This document shows positions 1 through 7,650 of a stretch of DNA of 63,854 bases, piece by piece. Every line of letters begins with the position of its first letter. Position 1 is the stretch's first letter. The notes below the pieces were generated by a model that saw only the letters and a program-made list of their open reading frames with translations, was not told where the DNA came from and did no database searches. The position numbers were made by a program, and so were the translations under genes. The stretch lies in assembly GCA_910586205.1 (NCBI GenBank), contig CAJUGD010000024.1, positions 1 to 63,854 of the forward strand, written 5' to 3'. The DNA is from an uncultured Lachnospiraceae bacterium. Lineage in GTDB: Bacteria > Bacillota > Clostridia > Lachnospirales > Lachnospiraceae.

Positions 1-445
1 CCGAGGTGGCTCTCAAGCGATAAAACGGTGGCTCCGAAGCGTTAGAATATTCAATACGGCACATAATTGCAAAAAGACATCAGCGAAACGGACATTGCGG
101 AATGGCTCTGGCCATACGCCCACAAGACAAGCGCAAACCCGGTCATGGAACTTCCAAGCCCTGATACGCTCTGGCTTAACCACAAAATAATATATTTTTT
201 AAATGATTTTTCTTCCATTGAATTTTCTCCATTCTATTCTTTATTTTTTCAGAATAAAAAGTACAAAATCCAATGTGGACGATGGTTTTTACCTCTGTAC
301 AAATTTCGTCCATTCATCAGACTTTGTACAGAGCCCTTTGCTTAAGTCAATCACTAAATGACAGAGCATATTCCCACCTCCCTCAGTTATCTTTTCGCAG
401 GACAGTATAGCATGGAAAGATTTTTTTATCAATCTTCCTACAACA
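1..445. other. Left-edge region without a confident gene
   Basis: The first 50 bases contain two spaced copies of a GGTGGCTC(T/C)(C/G)AAGCG motif (from about 6 and 28). Such repeated terminal sites resemble the multiple-terminal-repeat ends of IS21-type elements, so this may be the end of an insertion sequence lying outside the window. An open frame at 67-345 has no ribosome binding site, and its second half translates into AT-rich low-complexity sequence. I do not regard it as a gene. The rest is AT-rich intergenic DNA downstream of the PEBP gene. Confidence 0.3.
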
Positions 446-952
446 TTACATCTTTTCATATTTCCCTTTCAGGGTAAACTGATCTAAGATATGCCCATCC
501 ATTTCCCGGTAAAGCTCATTCAGCAGGAAGCCCTTCTCTAAATCCATCATTTTATCCAAAGCATACACATGAAGTTCATATATGTGCGGCTTATCGGGCG
601 GGGTCATCCCGCCATAATAGGCGGAAAGCTCCGTGGACTGCTCTCCGCCCTGTATACTCGTCCAGCTATTCCTTCCCTGCACAAAGTCATCCGCCGTCTG
701 GCTCTCGTTCTCTTTGATCTCAAAACGGGTTATATTTGCCGCCAGCCAGTGTATCCATGCGAATCCCCCGGTCACCGGGTATGCGTCCTTGTCCTCTAAG
801 ACAATGGCAACCGACACAGTTCCCTGTGGCGCATCTTCCACCGCAAAGGGCAGGGAATAAGTGGGAATGCCGTTTTCATTAAACTGCGTCCCATGCCCGC
901 CGTATTGGGGCTGTATTACCCCGTTTATGATACCGCTGCTTGTAACATTCAT
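446..952 (-). CDS. YbhB/YbcL-type PEBP family protein
   Basis: Phosphatidylethanolamine-binding/Raf kinase inhibitor-like protein of the bacterial YbhB/YbcL family, about 168 residues and cytoplasmic. The family fold is visible as a ligand-pocket segment with VLEDKDAYPVTGGFAWIHWL, followed by the YYGGMTPPDKPHIYELHVYALD block. The bacterial role is not settled. The start was set at the ATG at 952, because GGAGG lies 8 bases upstream and the longer reading begins with a TTG overlapping that site. It lies directly downstream of an HxlR regulator on the same strand, with its own promoter in the gap, so the two probably form a regulator-target pair. Confidence 0.85.
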   Translation of the reverse strand: MNVTSSGIINGVIQPQYGGHGTQFNENGIPTYSLPFAVEDAPQGTVSVAIVLEDKDAYPVTGGFAWIHWLAANITRFEIKENESQTADDFVQGRNSWTSIQGGEQSTELSAYYGGMTPPDKPHIYELHVYALDKMMDLEKGFLLNELYREMDGHILDQFTLKGKYEKM

Positions 953-984
953 CTCTGAATCCTCCAATCTGATTTTCTGATGCT

Positions 985-1013
985 ATTATAAGCGGCGGTT
1001 CCCGGACAGTAAA
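985..1013 (-). promoter_or_regulatory. Promoter of the PEBP gene
   Basis: On the minus strand a TTTACT -35 (1008-1013) and a perfect TATAAT -10 (985-990) are separated by 17 bp and lie 33 bp upstream of the PEBP start. A TACCCAC/GTGGGTA dyad touches the upstream side of the -35 box. Confidence 0.6.
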
Positions 1014-1015
1014 TT

Positions 1016-1035
1016 ACCCACTTTTTCGTGGGTAC
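1016..1035. promoter_or_regulatory. Dyad TACCCAC-n6-GTGGGTA, possible HxlR operator
   Basis: A perfect 7-bp inverted repeat around GAAAAA/TTTTTC sits between the hxlR-type stop codon and the -35 box of the PEBP promoter. It has no T-run, so a terminator is less likely than an operator for the dimeric winged-helix HxlR protein encoded next door. This is an inference from position. Confidence 0.4.
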
Positions 1036-1400
1036 TAATCCGGGACTACTCCCTTTTCCTCCAGGATATGTTCCATGCCATTTGTTTTCAGGTAATCAAT
1101 CCCGATATGCTGCATGATCCTTAACGCCTCCAGTATTTTCATTCCCATATCATCTGTTAGTGAATATTCCACCCGGAGCGGGTATCCCTCATAGGATTTC
1201 TTTTCCACAAAGCCATAGTCCGTCAGTTCCTTTAACTGCTCCAGCAGCATCTTTTGTGTGATGCCGTCTATGTCCCGTTCCAGCTTCGCCAAAGATGTAG
1301 CCCCTAAACGCAACCGCCATAAGATAATCGGTTTCCATTTTCCCTTGATCATGTCATGTACAAGTTCCAAAGGGCAGGTGTATTCCGTTCTCATTTTCAT
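1035..1400 (-). CDS. HxlR family transcriptional regulator
   Basis: Winged-helix DNA-binding protein of the HxlR family, 121 residues. It shows the standard HxlR layout: a cysteine near the start (TEYTCPLE), the motif IKGKWKPIILWRL that opens the helix-turn-helix, then GITQKMLLEQLKEL as recognition helix and the wing around residues 60-85. The N-terminal cysteine is the redox or quinone sensor in characterised relatives such as YodB and HypR. It lies just upstream of the PEBP gene on the same strand and is the likely regulator of it. A second ATG two codons in (1394) could also be the start. Confidence 0.85.
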   Translation of the reverse strand: MKMRTEYTCPLELVHDMIKGKWKPIILWRLRLGATSLAKLERDIDGITQKMLLEQLKELTDYGFVEKKSYEGYPLRVEYSLTDDMGMKILEALRIMQHIGIDYLKTNGMEHILEEKGVVPD

Positions 1401-1597
1401 AGACTGATGCCCCCTTCCATTTCTTATTACTTCGGCAGAAAACCGTTCCCGCTAAAGCAAAAGCATCCACTGAATTATACCATAAAAATTTTCTATTTTT
1501 CACCCGATGGCACGAAACGACTATTTTTCAGGAATGGAAAGCAAGGGCCATTGAACAGCCCTTTTCCTCCCGCTATCATTTTTTAATTTTTCTGTAT

Positions 1598-1966
1598 ACT
1601 ATCACGCAAAACTCCAAACTATCACGGAAACTCATATACAAACACGAAAACTCCGAGCCATTTCCGTGTTTGTATCATATCTCCCGTTTTTCAACAGCAT
1701 TTTCCGTCAAGCTAATACGCCTTTCAGCCAAAACCGCCAATATCCTACTCCTTTTTACCTTTCCGTTTTATACTATCACGGAAACCCCTGACTTTTGCGT
1801 GAAAGTATACTTTTGCCTGATAGTACGATTTTTTCCCCAATCGCCATCCTATCAGCGGCATCAAAAACGCAAAAAAGAGAGGCCCACCAACCACTCCGAT
1901 GAACCCCTCTACGCTCAAAATCCCTTGATTTTAAGCCATTCTTCAATACTTTTGCCTGTTAGTACC
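1598..1966. repeat. Iteron-like cluster, consensus ACTATCACGCAAAA
   Basis: Four forward copies (from about 1598, 1618, 1638 and 1772) and three inverted copies (about 1790-1808, 1808-1827, 1945-1966) of a roughly 16-bp motif lie in a gene-free stretch. Forward copies read ACTATCACGCAAAACTCC or ACTATCACGGAAAC; one (1638) is degenerate (AACACGAAAACTCC). Inverted copies read as the complement of ACTTTCACGCAAAAGT or ACTATCAGGCAAAAGT. The 1401-2048 interval has no other supportable gene. The layout resembles binding iterons of a replication initiator or partition protein, but no such gene is in the window. Confidence 0.5.
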
Positions 1967-2048
1967 AAAAATCCTATGGCATTATTTCTGAATAGCCGCC
2001 TGGGCCGCTGTTAAATATTGTTCAGGGATATCAGCACGCACCCTCGCA

Positions 2049-3038
2049 TTATGATTCAAGCCCAAGCCAACCCTTTACCGTTTCCACAGCATAGCCAACC
2101 GCCTGGGCTATCCTATCTGTATCAAGTCCCATTTCATACAATTTTCCAGCCGCTTCCCTGGCCTTCTTTAATTCCCCATCCCGTTCAGATTCTTTTCTCA
2201 TTTCCTGAATCGCTTGGCACACATTAACCACCTCGTCTTCTTCATCATATTTTATGCCCGAATTTGTGATTGCTTCAATCACATCTGCCGCCCTGCGCTC
2301 CACTTCCCGGAAACGCCCCTCATTGGCCGACAGTACCCTGCTTAAGTTTTCCTTATCTTTCGAATACTTAATGAACAGCATAACCTCCCGCATGCTGGAC
2401 TGGAATTTCATAATCTCCTCATCCGCCATCTGCGCCGGTGCAATCAGCCGCACATGGTAATTGTCCATGCAGGCAAGCACCTCCGGGTCTGACACATCCA
2501 TCATCTCAAAGAGGCTCAACGGCCCATCCCACTCTTCCGAGCCGAAAAATACAGTCACCGTGATAGATGGCACCAGCCTGTCTTCCACCCAAAAACCGCT
2601 TAAAAATTCACCTGCGCTTGGTGTTTTCCCGCTTTCTTCAGCAAACGCTTCCCCCTTCTCTTTTTTCCGCTTCATTTCTTTCCGGTGCGACTTTGCCGCC
2701 TCTTCCACCTGCCCTGCGTATTCCAGCGCATCATAGAGATTGTTCTTCACAGGCATAGCATAATGGATTTCAGCCTGGTTCTCCGCGCCGTAAAGGACAT
2801 ATTCCATCTTCCCATCCGTCATTGCCGCATACAGCTTCTGCACATCACGGAATTTCTGGACGGGAACCACTGCGCCGTCCGCACCGTATGGCAGCGCTAT
2901 CTTCGTGGAATCACGCTCCGTGAGCTGCTCCGGCAGGATCACCTGCCGCCCACCGTAAATATAGTAATTAAAAATATCGGCAAACACGCCTGCATCTTTT
3001 ACATAATCCTTTGTGATTGTATCTGCTCTCAATGGCAT
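2049..3038 (-). CDS. Rpn family nuclease / PD-(D/E)XK transposase-like protein
   Basis: A 329-residue protein matching the Lachnospiraceae Rpn (recombination-promoting nuclease) or PD-(D/E)XK nuclease family transposase-like group. The N-terminal part (residues 1-110) has the FNYYIYGGRQVI and DIFN-type motifs of the family. A lysine-rich hinge follows at about 115-135. The C-terminal third is helical and charged, ending in a helix-turn-helix-like stretch (MGLDTDRIAQAVGYAVETVKGW). Members are thought to nick DNA and promote RecA-independent recombination. The start has AGGCGG upstream. It is flanked on both sides by direct-repeat arrays (1598-1966 and 3159-3270), which makes it part of a small accessory island. 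Confidence 0.65.
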   Translation of the reverse strand: MPLRADTITKDYVKDAGVFADIFNYYIYGGRQVILPEQLTERDSTKIALPYGADGAVVPVQKFRDVQKLYAAMTDGKMEYVLYGAENQAEIHYAMPVKNNLYDALEYAGQVEEAAKSHRKEMKRKKEKGEAFAEESGKTPSAGEFLSGFWVEDRLVPSITVTVFFGSEEWDGPLSLFEMMDVSDPEVLACMDNYHVRLIAPAQMADEEIMKFQSSMREVMLFIKYSKDKENLSRVLSANEGRFREVERRAADVIEAITNSGIKYDEEDEVVNVCQAIQEMRKESERDGELKKAREAAGKLYEMGLDTDRIAQAVGYAVETVKGWLGLES

Positions 3039-3158
3039 CTACCGCCTTTCTCATGAATGGCAGACATCCCATCAGATTCCCGTTTCTGCCATGGTTCCAT
3101 TATACTAAAGCATCTACTTTTTTTCAAGCGTATCTGAGCTTCTTCGATAACGTTCTGA

Positions 3159-3270
3159 GGGGTCACACTGGACAAGGGGAGGGGTCAAAACCGTGACCAC
3201 AGGGGTCACATTCACAGCCATAGGGGTCAGACCTTTTGCCGCAGGGGTCAAAACAGCCACAAAGGGGTCA
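3159..3270. repeat. Six GGGGTCA repeats phased at 20-22 bp
   Basis: Perfect GGGGTCA heptamers start at 3159, 3181, 3202, 3223, 3244 and 3264, i.e. spacings of 22, 21, 21, 21 and 20 bp, close to two helical turns. The segment before four of the heptamers also tends to a (G)CCACA/GCCGCA pattern. An open frame covers the array on the minus strand (3114-3410) and would encode heptads of the type xxxLTPx, but it lacks a convincing ribosome binding site. Phased repeats on one face of the helix suggest cooperative protein binding. The remainder of 3039-3433 shows nothing else. Confidence 0.6.
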
Positions 3271-3433
3271 GACTTGTGACCACTGTGGCCGTCCGTAACC
3301 GCCGCTCCCATGCTGCCCTGGCACAGCCCCAAAATCAAACAAGGGATTCCAGCAACAGCCAATGTTCCGGAACCCCTTGTTTTCAGCGGTTTTCCCGATA
3401 TTCTGTTCATTCCCTTTGTATCAAATAAGCGGT

Positions 3434-3733
3434 CTACATTTCTGTGAAGGACAACTTCTCTCCTATGCGGAATGTCTTATCTCCGGATCGGGTGACGTAC
3501 ACGGTCAGGAAGTTTTTCCCGTCCCGGTCACTGGCAAACACCAGGATGTTTCCGCCTGACCGATCCATTCCGTAGAACCTTTCTCCGCCCCACACACTGG
3601 CAAATACATTGTTCAGCGGAATCTTTGCACAATGCCAGGTAACTGCACAAGCTGCACTGACACAAACTGCCAGAAGGAGCGCTGCCCGTTTCCCCCAATG
3701 CCAGACAAATTCCCGCCTGTTTGTTTTGTTCAA
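3434..3733 (-). CDS. Small membrane-anchored protein, unknown function
   Basis: A 99-residue protein not recognised by family. It begins with a basic stretch (NRREFVWHWGKRA) and one hydrophobic segment at about 18-35 (ALLLAVCVSAACAVTW). A soluble tail of about 60 residues follows, with a GNILVFASDRDGKNFLTVYV segment that looks like beta strands. The topology suggests an N-in single-pass membrane or secreted protein. The start is TTG overlapping the TGA stop of the upstream regulator (TTGA arrangement), which implies translational coupling. Because that upstream gene carries an internal stop, this small gene may be poorly expressed. It could be spurious, but the signal-anchor pattern argues for a real gene. 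Confidence 0.45.
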   Translation of the reverse strand: MNKTNRREFVWHWGKRAALLLAVCVSAACAVTWHCAKIPLNNVFASVWGGERFYGMDRSGGNILVFASDRDGKNFLTVYVTRSGDKTFRIGEKLSFTEM

Positions 3734-4668
3734 TAGGGAAGAAGGCTTTTCCGGATACTGGACAAAAGATTGTGAAGATTAGCCACCTCCTGCTTCGGCA
3801 TTTCCTCCTCATCCCACAGCATAAAAAGCAGTTCCTCCCTGGACAAATGCTTCGGATGCTGGGAAAGAAGCAGCGCCACACACTCCCTGGCTTTTTTTGT
3901 CCTCCATGAGATCTTTTCCCCTGTTTCCAGCAAATAGATGCCAAAATCCATCCTGCCCTGATTCTGCCGCACATAAAGATAGATAAACATAATCCCGGCC
4001 GGCCATCCTTCTGTATACTCCCACACCCAGGAAGAAAAATCATCCATTTTGACCTGAAGCCTCATTTTCTCTGCCAGTTCTCTCGTCTCCTCCTCGTCAA
4101 AAGCCAGATCCTCAAGCTTTTGCCGGTCTGTAAACCATGGCAGGGCGCCTTTTGTACTCATAAAAATTCTCACACCTTCCGGAAGATACTTAAGAATATT
4201 CTCCATCAGTTCCGCTACCCTGTCCGTGACAATCTCCTGAAAATCATCCAGCATAAGAATCAGGCTCTCTGTATCCGGGTCTTCTTCTATGGCCTTCTCC
4301 AATTCCTGACAAAATTCTGCCCCCATCCGCTCACAGACATAGCGCTCATCCTTCATTTCCTTATAAGAATCAAGGGCAAAGCAAAAGCCCGGCATCTGCC
4401 TTTTCACTGCAACTGCCAGGTATTCCATAAACACAATCAAGTCATTGTCCACATAGCTGATGTGATACCAGACCTTTTTGATTTCCGGCTGTTCTGCCTT
4501 CCACTCATTCATAAAAACCGTCTTTCCATACCCCATTGTGGCATGAAAAATCACCAGGGACTATGTGCGGCACTCCAGCCATAAGGTCAGTTTTTTCCGC
4601 TTAATAAGATTTTTCACCTGTTTGGGCTTTGTGATTTTTGCTTCTATATGCACTGCGTGATTATCCAT
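3730..4668 (-). pseudogene. MalT/LuxR-like ATPase regulator interrupted by amber codon
   Basis: Read from the ATG at 4668 the frame gives a normal MalT-family N-terminus (ITKPKQVKNLIKRKKLTLWL). It meets an in-frame TAG at 4561-4563, then continues without shift into VIFHATMGYGKTVF with the Walker A motif GYGKT. The remainder has the Walker B-like LILMLDDFQEI, the STKGALPW sensor region and a SARP/OmpR-like winged helix at the end (KKARECVALLLSQHPKHLSREELLFMLWDEEE). A GTG at 4554 just after the stop could restart translation and yield a 274-residue protein lacking the N-terminal 38 residues. The usual long C-terminal TPR/BTAD part of this family is absent. I read it as a recent pseudogene or a restart variant. 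Confidence 0.7.
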
Positions 4669-4757
4669 ATGTATTCCTGCTTTTCCCGTTTAGGACAGGC
4701 AAAGAAAACCGTCTCTGCCAGCCCAAAATCCGCGCAATAACTGCCACAGCAGACTAA

Positions 4758-5684
4758 TTATCCGCCTTCCCTTTCCTTCCGGAATGCCTTCTGCGCCCCC
4801 TGAATGACCGTATCCTCCGGCTTTACCGCTCCCAGAAGCAGGGGAGACTTCGGGTCATGGAGTTTAAAATTATCAAATGCTTTCCAGGAATTTTTGTTGG
4901 CATAACAGTATTTACAGCCATTCATGCAGGTATCATACGCCCCGATATCCCGGCTTTCGATACAGTGACAGCCCTGCCGCATCCCCTTGTGCTTCCTATC
5001 CTTGAACGCAATACCATTAGCCCTGCCAAGGATATCCAGCGTCATGCAGCCGGAACTGTGGATACCGTACCGGGTAAAATCCCCATTGGTCCCGCAGGTC
5101 TGGATGAAAATGCCATATTTGTCCGCAATAGCGCCAAGTCCCTGCGCCAGCATGTCCATGTCCTGCACGGACAACGGCAGCAGCTCCGGCATATTCACTT
5201 CTAATTTCTTATACATTTCCACAAAGCTGAAAATACAGCGGTCAATATAAGGAGCCAGCTTCGCCGCCATCCGCCCAAAGGTCTCCAGATGCTGCTCTAT
5301 GGTATATTCTTTTGTCAAAAACACCGGGTCATACCGCCATGCAATACGCTGTTTCCCCACCAACCCCGACAGTTCAGCCAGCGTCTCCATACTTTCATCA
5401 ATAGACGGCACCCCCGGCTCTATATCCTTCCCATAAGCCGTGATCGTGTAATGAAAATAAGTATTAAAGTGGTCTGTAATCTCATGCAGCCTCGGAAGAA
5501 TCGGCTTATAATTTTTAGAACAGAATACAACACAGTCCACCTTGTCAGGCGTAAGCTCATACTGGTTCACCTTACCCGGAAACAGGGGATTTCTTGTCAA
5601 TACATAACCTTCCTTAAATCGGTGCAGCAGCCACTCCGTGTAATACTGAACCGTGTCTGTCCGTCCGCCGGTATTGATAATCAT
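4758..5684 (-). CDS. DUF1848 family protein (copy 1)
   Basis: A 308-residue member of the DUF1848 family, which resembles radical-SAM-type proteins and whose reaction is unknown. Family signatures are the N-terminus MIINTGGRTDTVQYYTEWLL, the TAYGKDIEPGVPS segment, the WRYDPVFL motif, and a C-terminal cysteine cluster (GCHCIESRDIGAYDTCMNGCKYCYAN) expected to hold an iron-sulfur cluster. The start is ATG 5684 with GGGAGGG 6 bases before it; the longer reading of this frame overlaps the MarR gene. It lies 19 bp downstream of the MarR gene on the same strand and is likely co-transcribed with it. A diverged paralogue is at 25316-26269. Confidence 0.85.
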   Translation of the reverse strand: MIINTGGRTDTVQYYTEWLLHRFKEGYVLTRNPLFPGKVNQYELTPDKVDCVVFCSKNYKPILPRLHEITDHFNTYFHYTITAYGKDIEPGVPSIDESMETLAELSGLVGKQRIAWRYDPVFLTKEYTIEQHLETFGRMAAKLAPYIDRCIFSFVEMYKKLEVNMPELLPLSVQDMDMLAQGLGAIADKYGIFIQTCGTNGDFTRYGIHSSGCMTLDILGRANGIAFKDRKHKGMRQGCHCIESRDIGAYDTCMNGCKYCYANKNSWKAFDNFKLHDPKSPLLLGAVKPEDTVIQGAQKAFRKEREGG

Positions 5685-5703
5685 AGGTTCCCTCCCTTTC
5701 CCC

Positions 5704-6162
5704 TCAATATTCTCTCGGAATCTCACTGAACTTTTTCGCCATCCAGTCTGAAAACAATGCAGTGATGCGCACCAGTTCCGCAATATCCTTCCCATCTAAT
5801 TCAGCCATAGCATCTATCTCCGCATTTGCGGCCGGCGGAATGATCTTCCTGGTATATTCCATTCCAGCCTCGGTAAAGCGGACAATCTTATTACGCCTAT
5901 CTGTTTCAGATTCAGTCAACGAGATATATCCCTGCTTCCAGAATTTTTTTATAATCGCGCTGACCGTCTGCTTCGTAGCCGACAGCCTTTCACTGATATC
6001 CGACTGCATGCAGCCGTCCGGGGCAAACCAGATGATATCCAGCACAAAAAGTTCCTTTGCCGTCAAGCCATGCTTCCGGGCATACAGTTCATATGTAGCT
6101 GTCTGTACATCCCGCAAATGGCAATATTCATTCACATATCTCCTTACTTCCTCCCGTTCCAT
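5704..6162 (-). CDS. MarR family transcriptional regulator
   Basis: A 152-residue winged-helix regulator. The MarR domain spans residues 35-110: HGLTAKELFVLDIIWFAPDG, recognition helix around SERLSATKQTVSAIIKKF, and the wing ESETDRRNKIVRFTEAG with the conserved DRR. It is the first gene of a two-gene unit with the DUF1848 gene, so it probably controls that gene and itself. The effector cannot be predicted. The ATG at 6162 follows GGATGATC-type sequence, and an AT-rich promoter region lies above it. Confidence 0.85.
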   Translation of the reverse strand: MEREEVRRYVNEYCHLRDVQTATYELYARKHGLTAKELFVLDIIWFAPDGCMQSDISERLSATKQTVSAIIKKFWKQGYISLTESETDRRNKIVRFTEAGMEYTRKIIPPAANAEIDAMAELDGKDIAELVRITALFSDWMAKKFSEIPREY

Positions 6163-6299
6163 AGATCATCCTTTCTTTTTTGTAAAATATTTGATAGTCT
6201 TATATTTGACTTTAATATATCATGCTAAATGTAGAATGTCAAATACATTATGGAAAATAAATTTTCTATGATCTATTCCCGGACAGCAGGCAAGGCGCA

Positions 6300-6535
6300 T
6301 ACGGCTGGTACAGTATCAATTAAGTCTGGATCGCAGATAACGAACTCTATCGGAAGATCAACCTCTGCGCCGAATATCTCGACTACTCTATTACACAGAT
6401 AGCTGCCACACTTCTCCATGAAATGAGCCATTTATAGAATCTGCAGCATGATATTCAGGACGTAATCAACAATGGCATTACTACAATATGAAATTCAATC
6501 CGCTTATTACCCATAATATGTTTTCCATCATTATC
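6300..6535 (+). pseudogene. Relic of a zinc metallopeptidase (HExxH)
   Basis: No intact frame exists here. From 6342 one frame reads ELYRKINLCAEYLDYSITQI then AATLLHEMSHL, stops at TAG 6435-6437, and continues in the same frame as NLQHDIQD. A further shift would be needed for a GYYNMKFNPL-like end. The HEMSH sequence is an HExxH zincin signature. The surrounding words match SprT-like metallopeptidases found in mobile elements and prophages of Lachnospiraceae, where the stop would replace a tyrosine. Both ends are missing. It is interpreted as a decayed fragment of an accessory element, bounded on the right by a 166-bp hairpin element. Confidence 0.6.
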
Positions 6536-6537
6536 CT

Positions 6538-6703
6538 CTAGAGTGTGTTTGAAAATTGCTTTCCGTCAGATGTGCGTCACAATTTGTGGGAGATTTGACC
6601 CGAATAAGGGAGGCATAGTAGGCTGCGTTGACCGAATGAGGGCCAAATATACCGCAAAGTGGGGCGTGTACTTGGCGGGAATGAATTTTCAGACACGCTC
6701 TAG
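6538..6703 (+). mobile_element. 166-bp MITE-like hairpin element, copy 1
   Basis: The element begins CTAGAGTGTGTTTGAAAATT and ends AATTTTCAGACACGCTCTAG, giving terminal inverted repeats of about 20 bp. The interior is an imperfect palindrome (GGGAGATTTG arms around the centre). It has the same length and order as copies at 21035-21200 and 54581-54746. It encodes no protein; the open frame through it is a by-product. It sits between the metallopeptidase relic and the toxin-antitoxin promoter region. Positions 6704-6870 hold nothing further. Confidence 0.8.
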
Positions 6704-6872
6704 TGTTCCATCCGGACAGAAAATGGAGTTGTGAGCGGTCTGGTACATACCAGTGCTAGGCAAAATTTCGACGGCGATGTGGGCCATCGACTAGATTAAA
6801 TATGCAAGTCTTATTAACAGAAATTGTCATAACCTCTTTGTCACATTGTCAAGTGGTGAAATAAATTTTTTC

Positions 6873-6901
6873 TTGCATATATTTTGACTCCATGGCATAA
6901 T
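6873..6901 (+). promoter_or_regulatory. Promoter of the toxin-antitoxin pair
   Basis: TTGCAT (-35, 6873-6878) and CATAAT (-10, 6896-6901) are separated by 17 bp, and the -10 lies 38 bp upstream of the antitoxin start. Confidence 0.5.
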
Positions 6902-6939
6902 ATAAGTAAGAAATTCTTACAAGAAAGGAGCATATGCAA

Positions 6940-7206
6940 ATGAGTACGCAAATATTAACCGTTTCTTCCAAAGGTCAAATTTCCTTGCCGGTCAGCATCC
7001 GAAAGCTTCTGTCAATTGATACAGGTGATAAACTGGTGGCATATACTTCAGGAGATGTTATCATGCTCAAAACTTTAAAGCTTCCTTCTGTGGAAGAATT
7101 TGAAGCTTCACTGGACGAAGCCCAAAAATGGGCACTGTCTGTTGGATATAATGAAAATGATGTTAATGATATTGTTAAATCAGTTAGAAAGAAAAAGCGT
7201 GTATGA
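6940..7206 (+). CDS. AbrB/MazE/SpoVT-type antitoxin
   Basis: An 88-residue swapped-hairpin DNA-binding protein. The N-terminal half (TVSSKGQISLPVSIRKLLSI, DTGDKLVAY) is the AbrB/SpoVT fold. The C-terminal half (SVEEFEASLDEAQKWALSVGY) is the helical part that would wrap the partner toxin. It neutralises the downstream PIN-domain protein and probably represses its own promoter. The second ATG (6940) is the better start because GGAG lies 9 bases upstream; the ATG at 6934 has only a 3-base gap. It overlaps the toxin gene by four bases (ATGA), which implies coupled translation. Confidence 0.85.
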   Translation: MSTQILTVSSKGQISLPVSIRKLLSIDTGDKLVAYTSGDVIMLKTLKLPSVEEFEASLDEAQKWALSVGYNENDVNDIVKSVRKKKRV

Positions 7207-7607
7207 GAATTGTAATAGATACGAATGTTCTGATTTCCGGCGTGTTTTTTGGTGGATTTCCAAGAAAAATCCTTAGTGCTGCTGCCAGTCAAAAAATAAC
7301 TGCCTGTGCTACAACGGAAATTATTAGCGAATACGAAGAAATTGTGCAGGAAATGATTGACAGAAAACAGGGGCATATCAATAGAGCGATTTTAAGCCCT
7401 CTAATCAAGGCTATAGAAATTATTGAACCTGTTACTCACGTTGAAATATGTCGTGACCCTGACGATAATAAATTTCTGGAATGCGCAAAAGATTCCCATG
7501 CTTTATATATTGTCAGCGGAGATAACGATCTTCTCATAATAGAGAAATTCGAAAATATTCAAATTGTAACAGCAAAGGATTTTTGTGAGAAATATCTTTT
7601 AGAATAA
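7203..7607 (+). CDS. PIN-domain toxin (VapC-like, COG1569 type)
   Basis: A 134-residue PIN-domain ribonuclease expected to be the toxin of the pair with the AbrB-type antitoxin. The fold starts at residue 1 with MRIVIDTNVLISGVFFGGFP (first acidic residue Asp6). An acidic residue follows in the EIISEYEEIVQ helix, then CRDPDDNKFLECAKDSHA, and SGDNDLL supplies the later aspartates. All the acidic metal-binding positions of the family appear present, so it is probably active. Its target RNA cannot be predicted. It is followed by a clear hairpin terminator at 7651-7696. Confidence 0.85.
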   Translation: MRIVIDTNVLISGVFFGGFPRKILSAAASQKITACATTEIISEYEEIVQEMIDRKQGHINRAILSPLIKAIEIIEPVTHVEICRDPDDNKFLECAKDSHALYIVSGDNDLLIIEKFENIQIVTAKDFCEKYLLE

Positions 7608-7650
7608 TCTTCGGATTTTTACTACTATTTCTTATTACCTGTCAAATTGA

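Noticed and set aside
67..345. 92-codon frame at the left edge
   Set aside because: It starts with TTG without a ribosome binding site, and its second half translates AT-rich spacer DNA.
3114..3410. 98-codon frame with LTP heptads
   Set aside because: It lies over the phased GGGGTCA array, has no usable ribosome binding site, and its repeats follow from the 21-bp spacing. Kept as a repeat array instead.
4561..4563. In-frame TAG as pyrrolysine or programmed read-through
   Set aside because: No pyrrolysine genes are visible, the family has no conserved special residue at this place, and a nearby restart codon gives a simpler explanation.
6543..6734. Open frame through hairpin element copy 1 (and similar frames at 20821-21258 and 54553-54756)
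   Set aside because: The shared protein sequence only reflects the shared 166-bp repeat; there is no ribosome binding site and the frame depends on the flanks.
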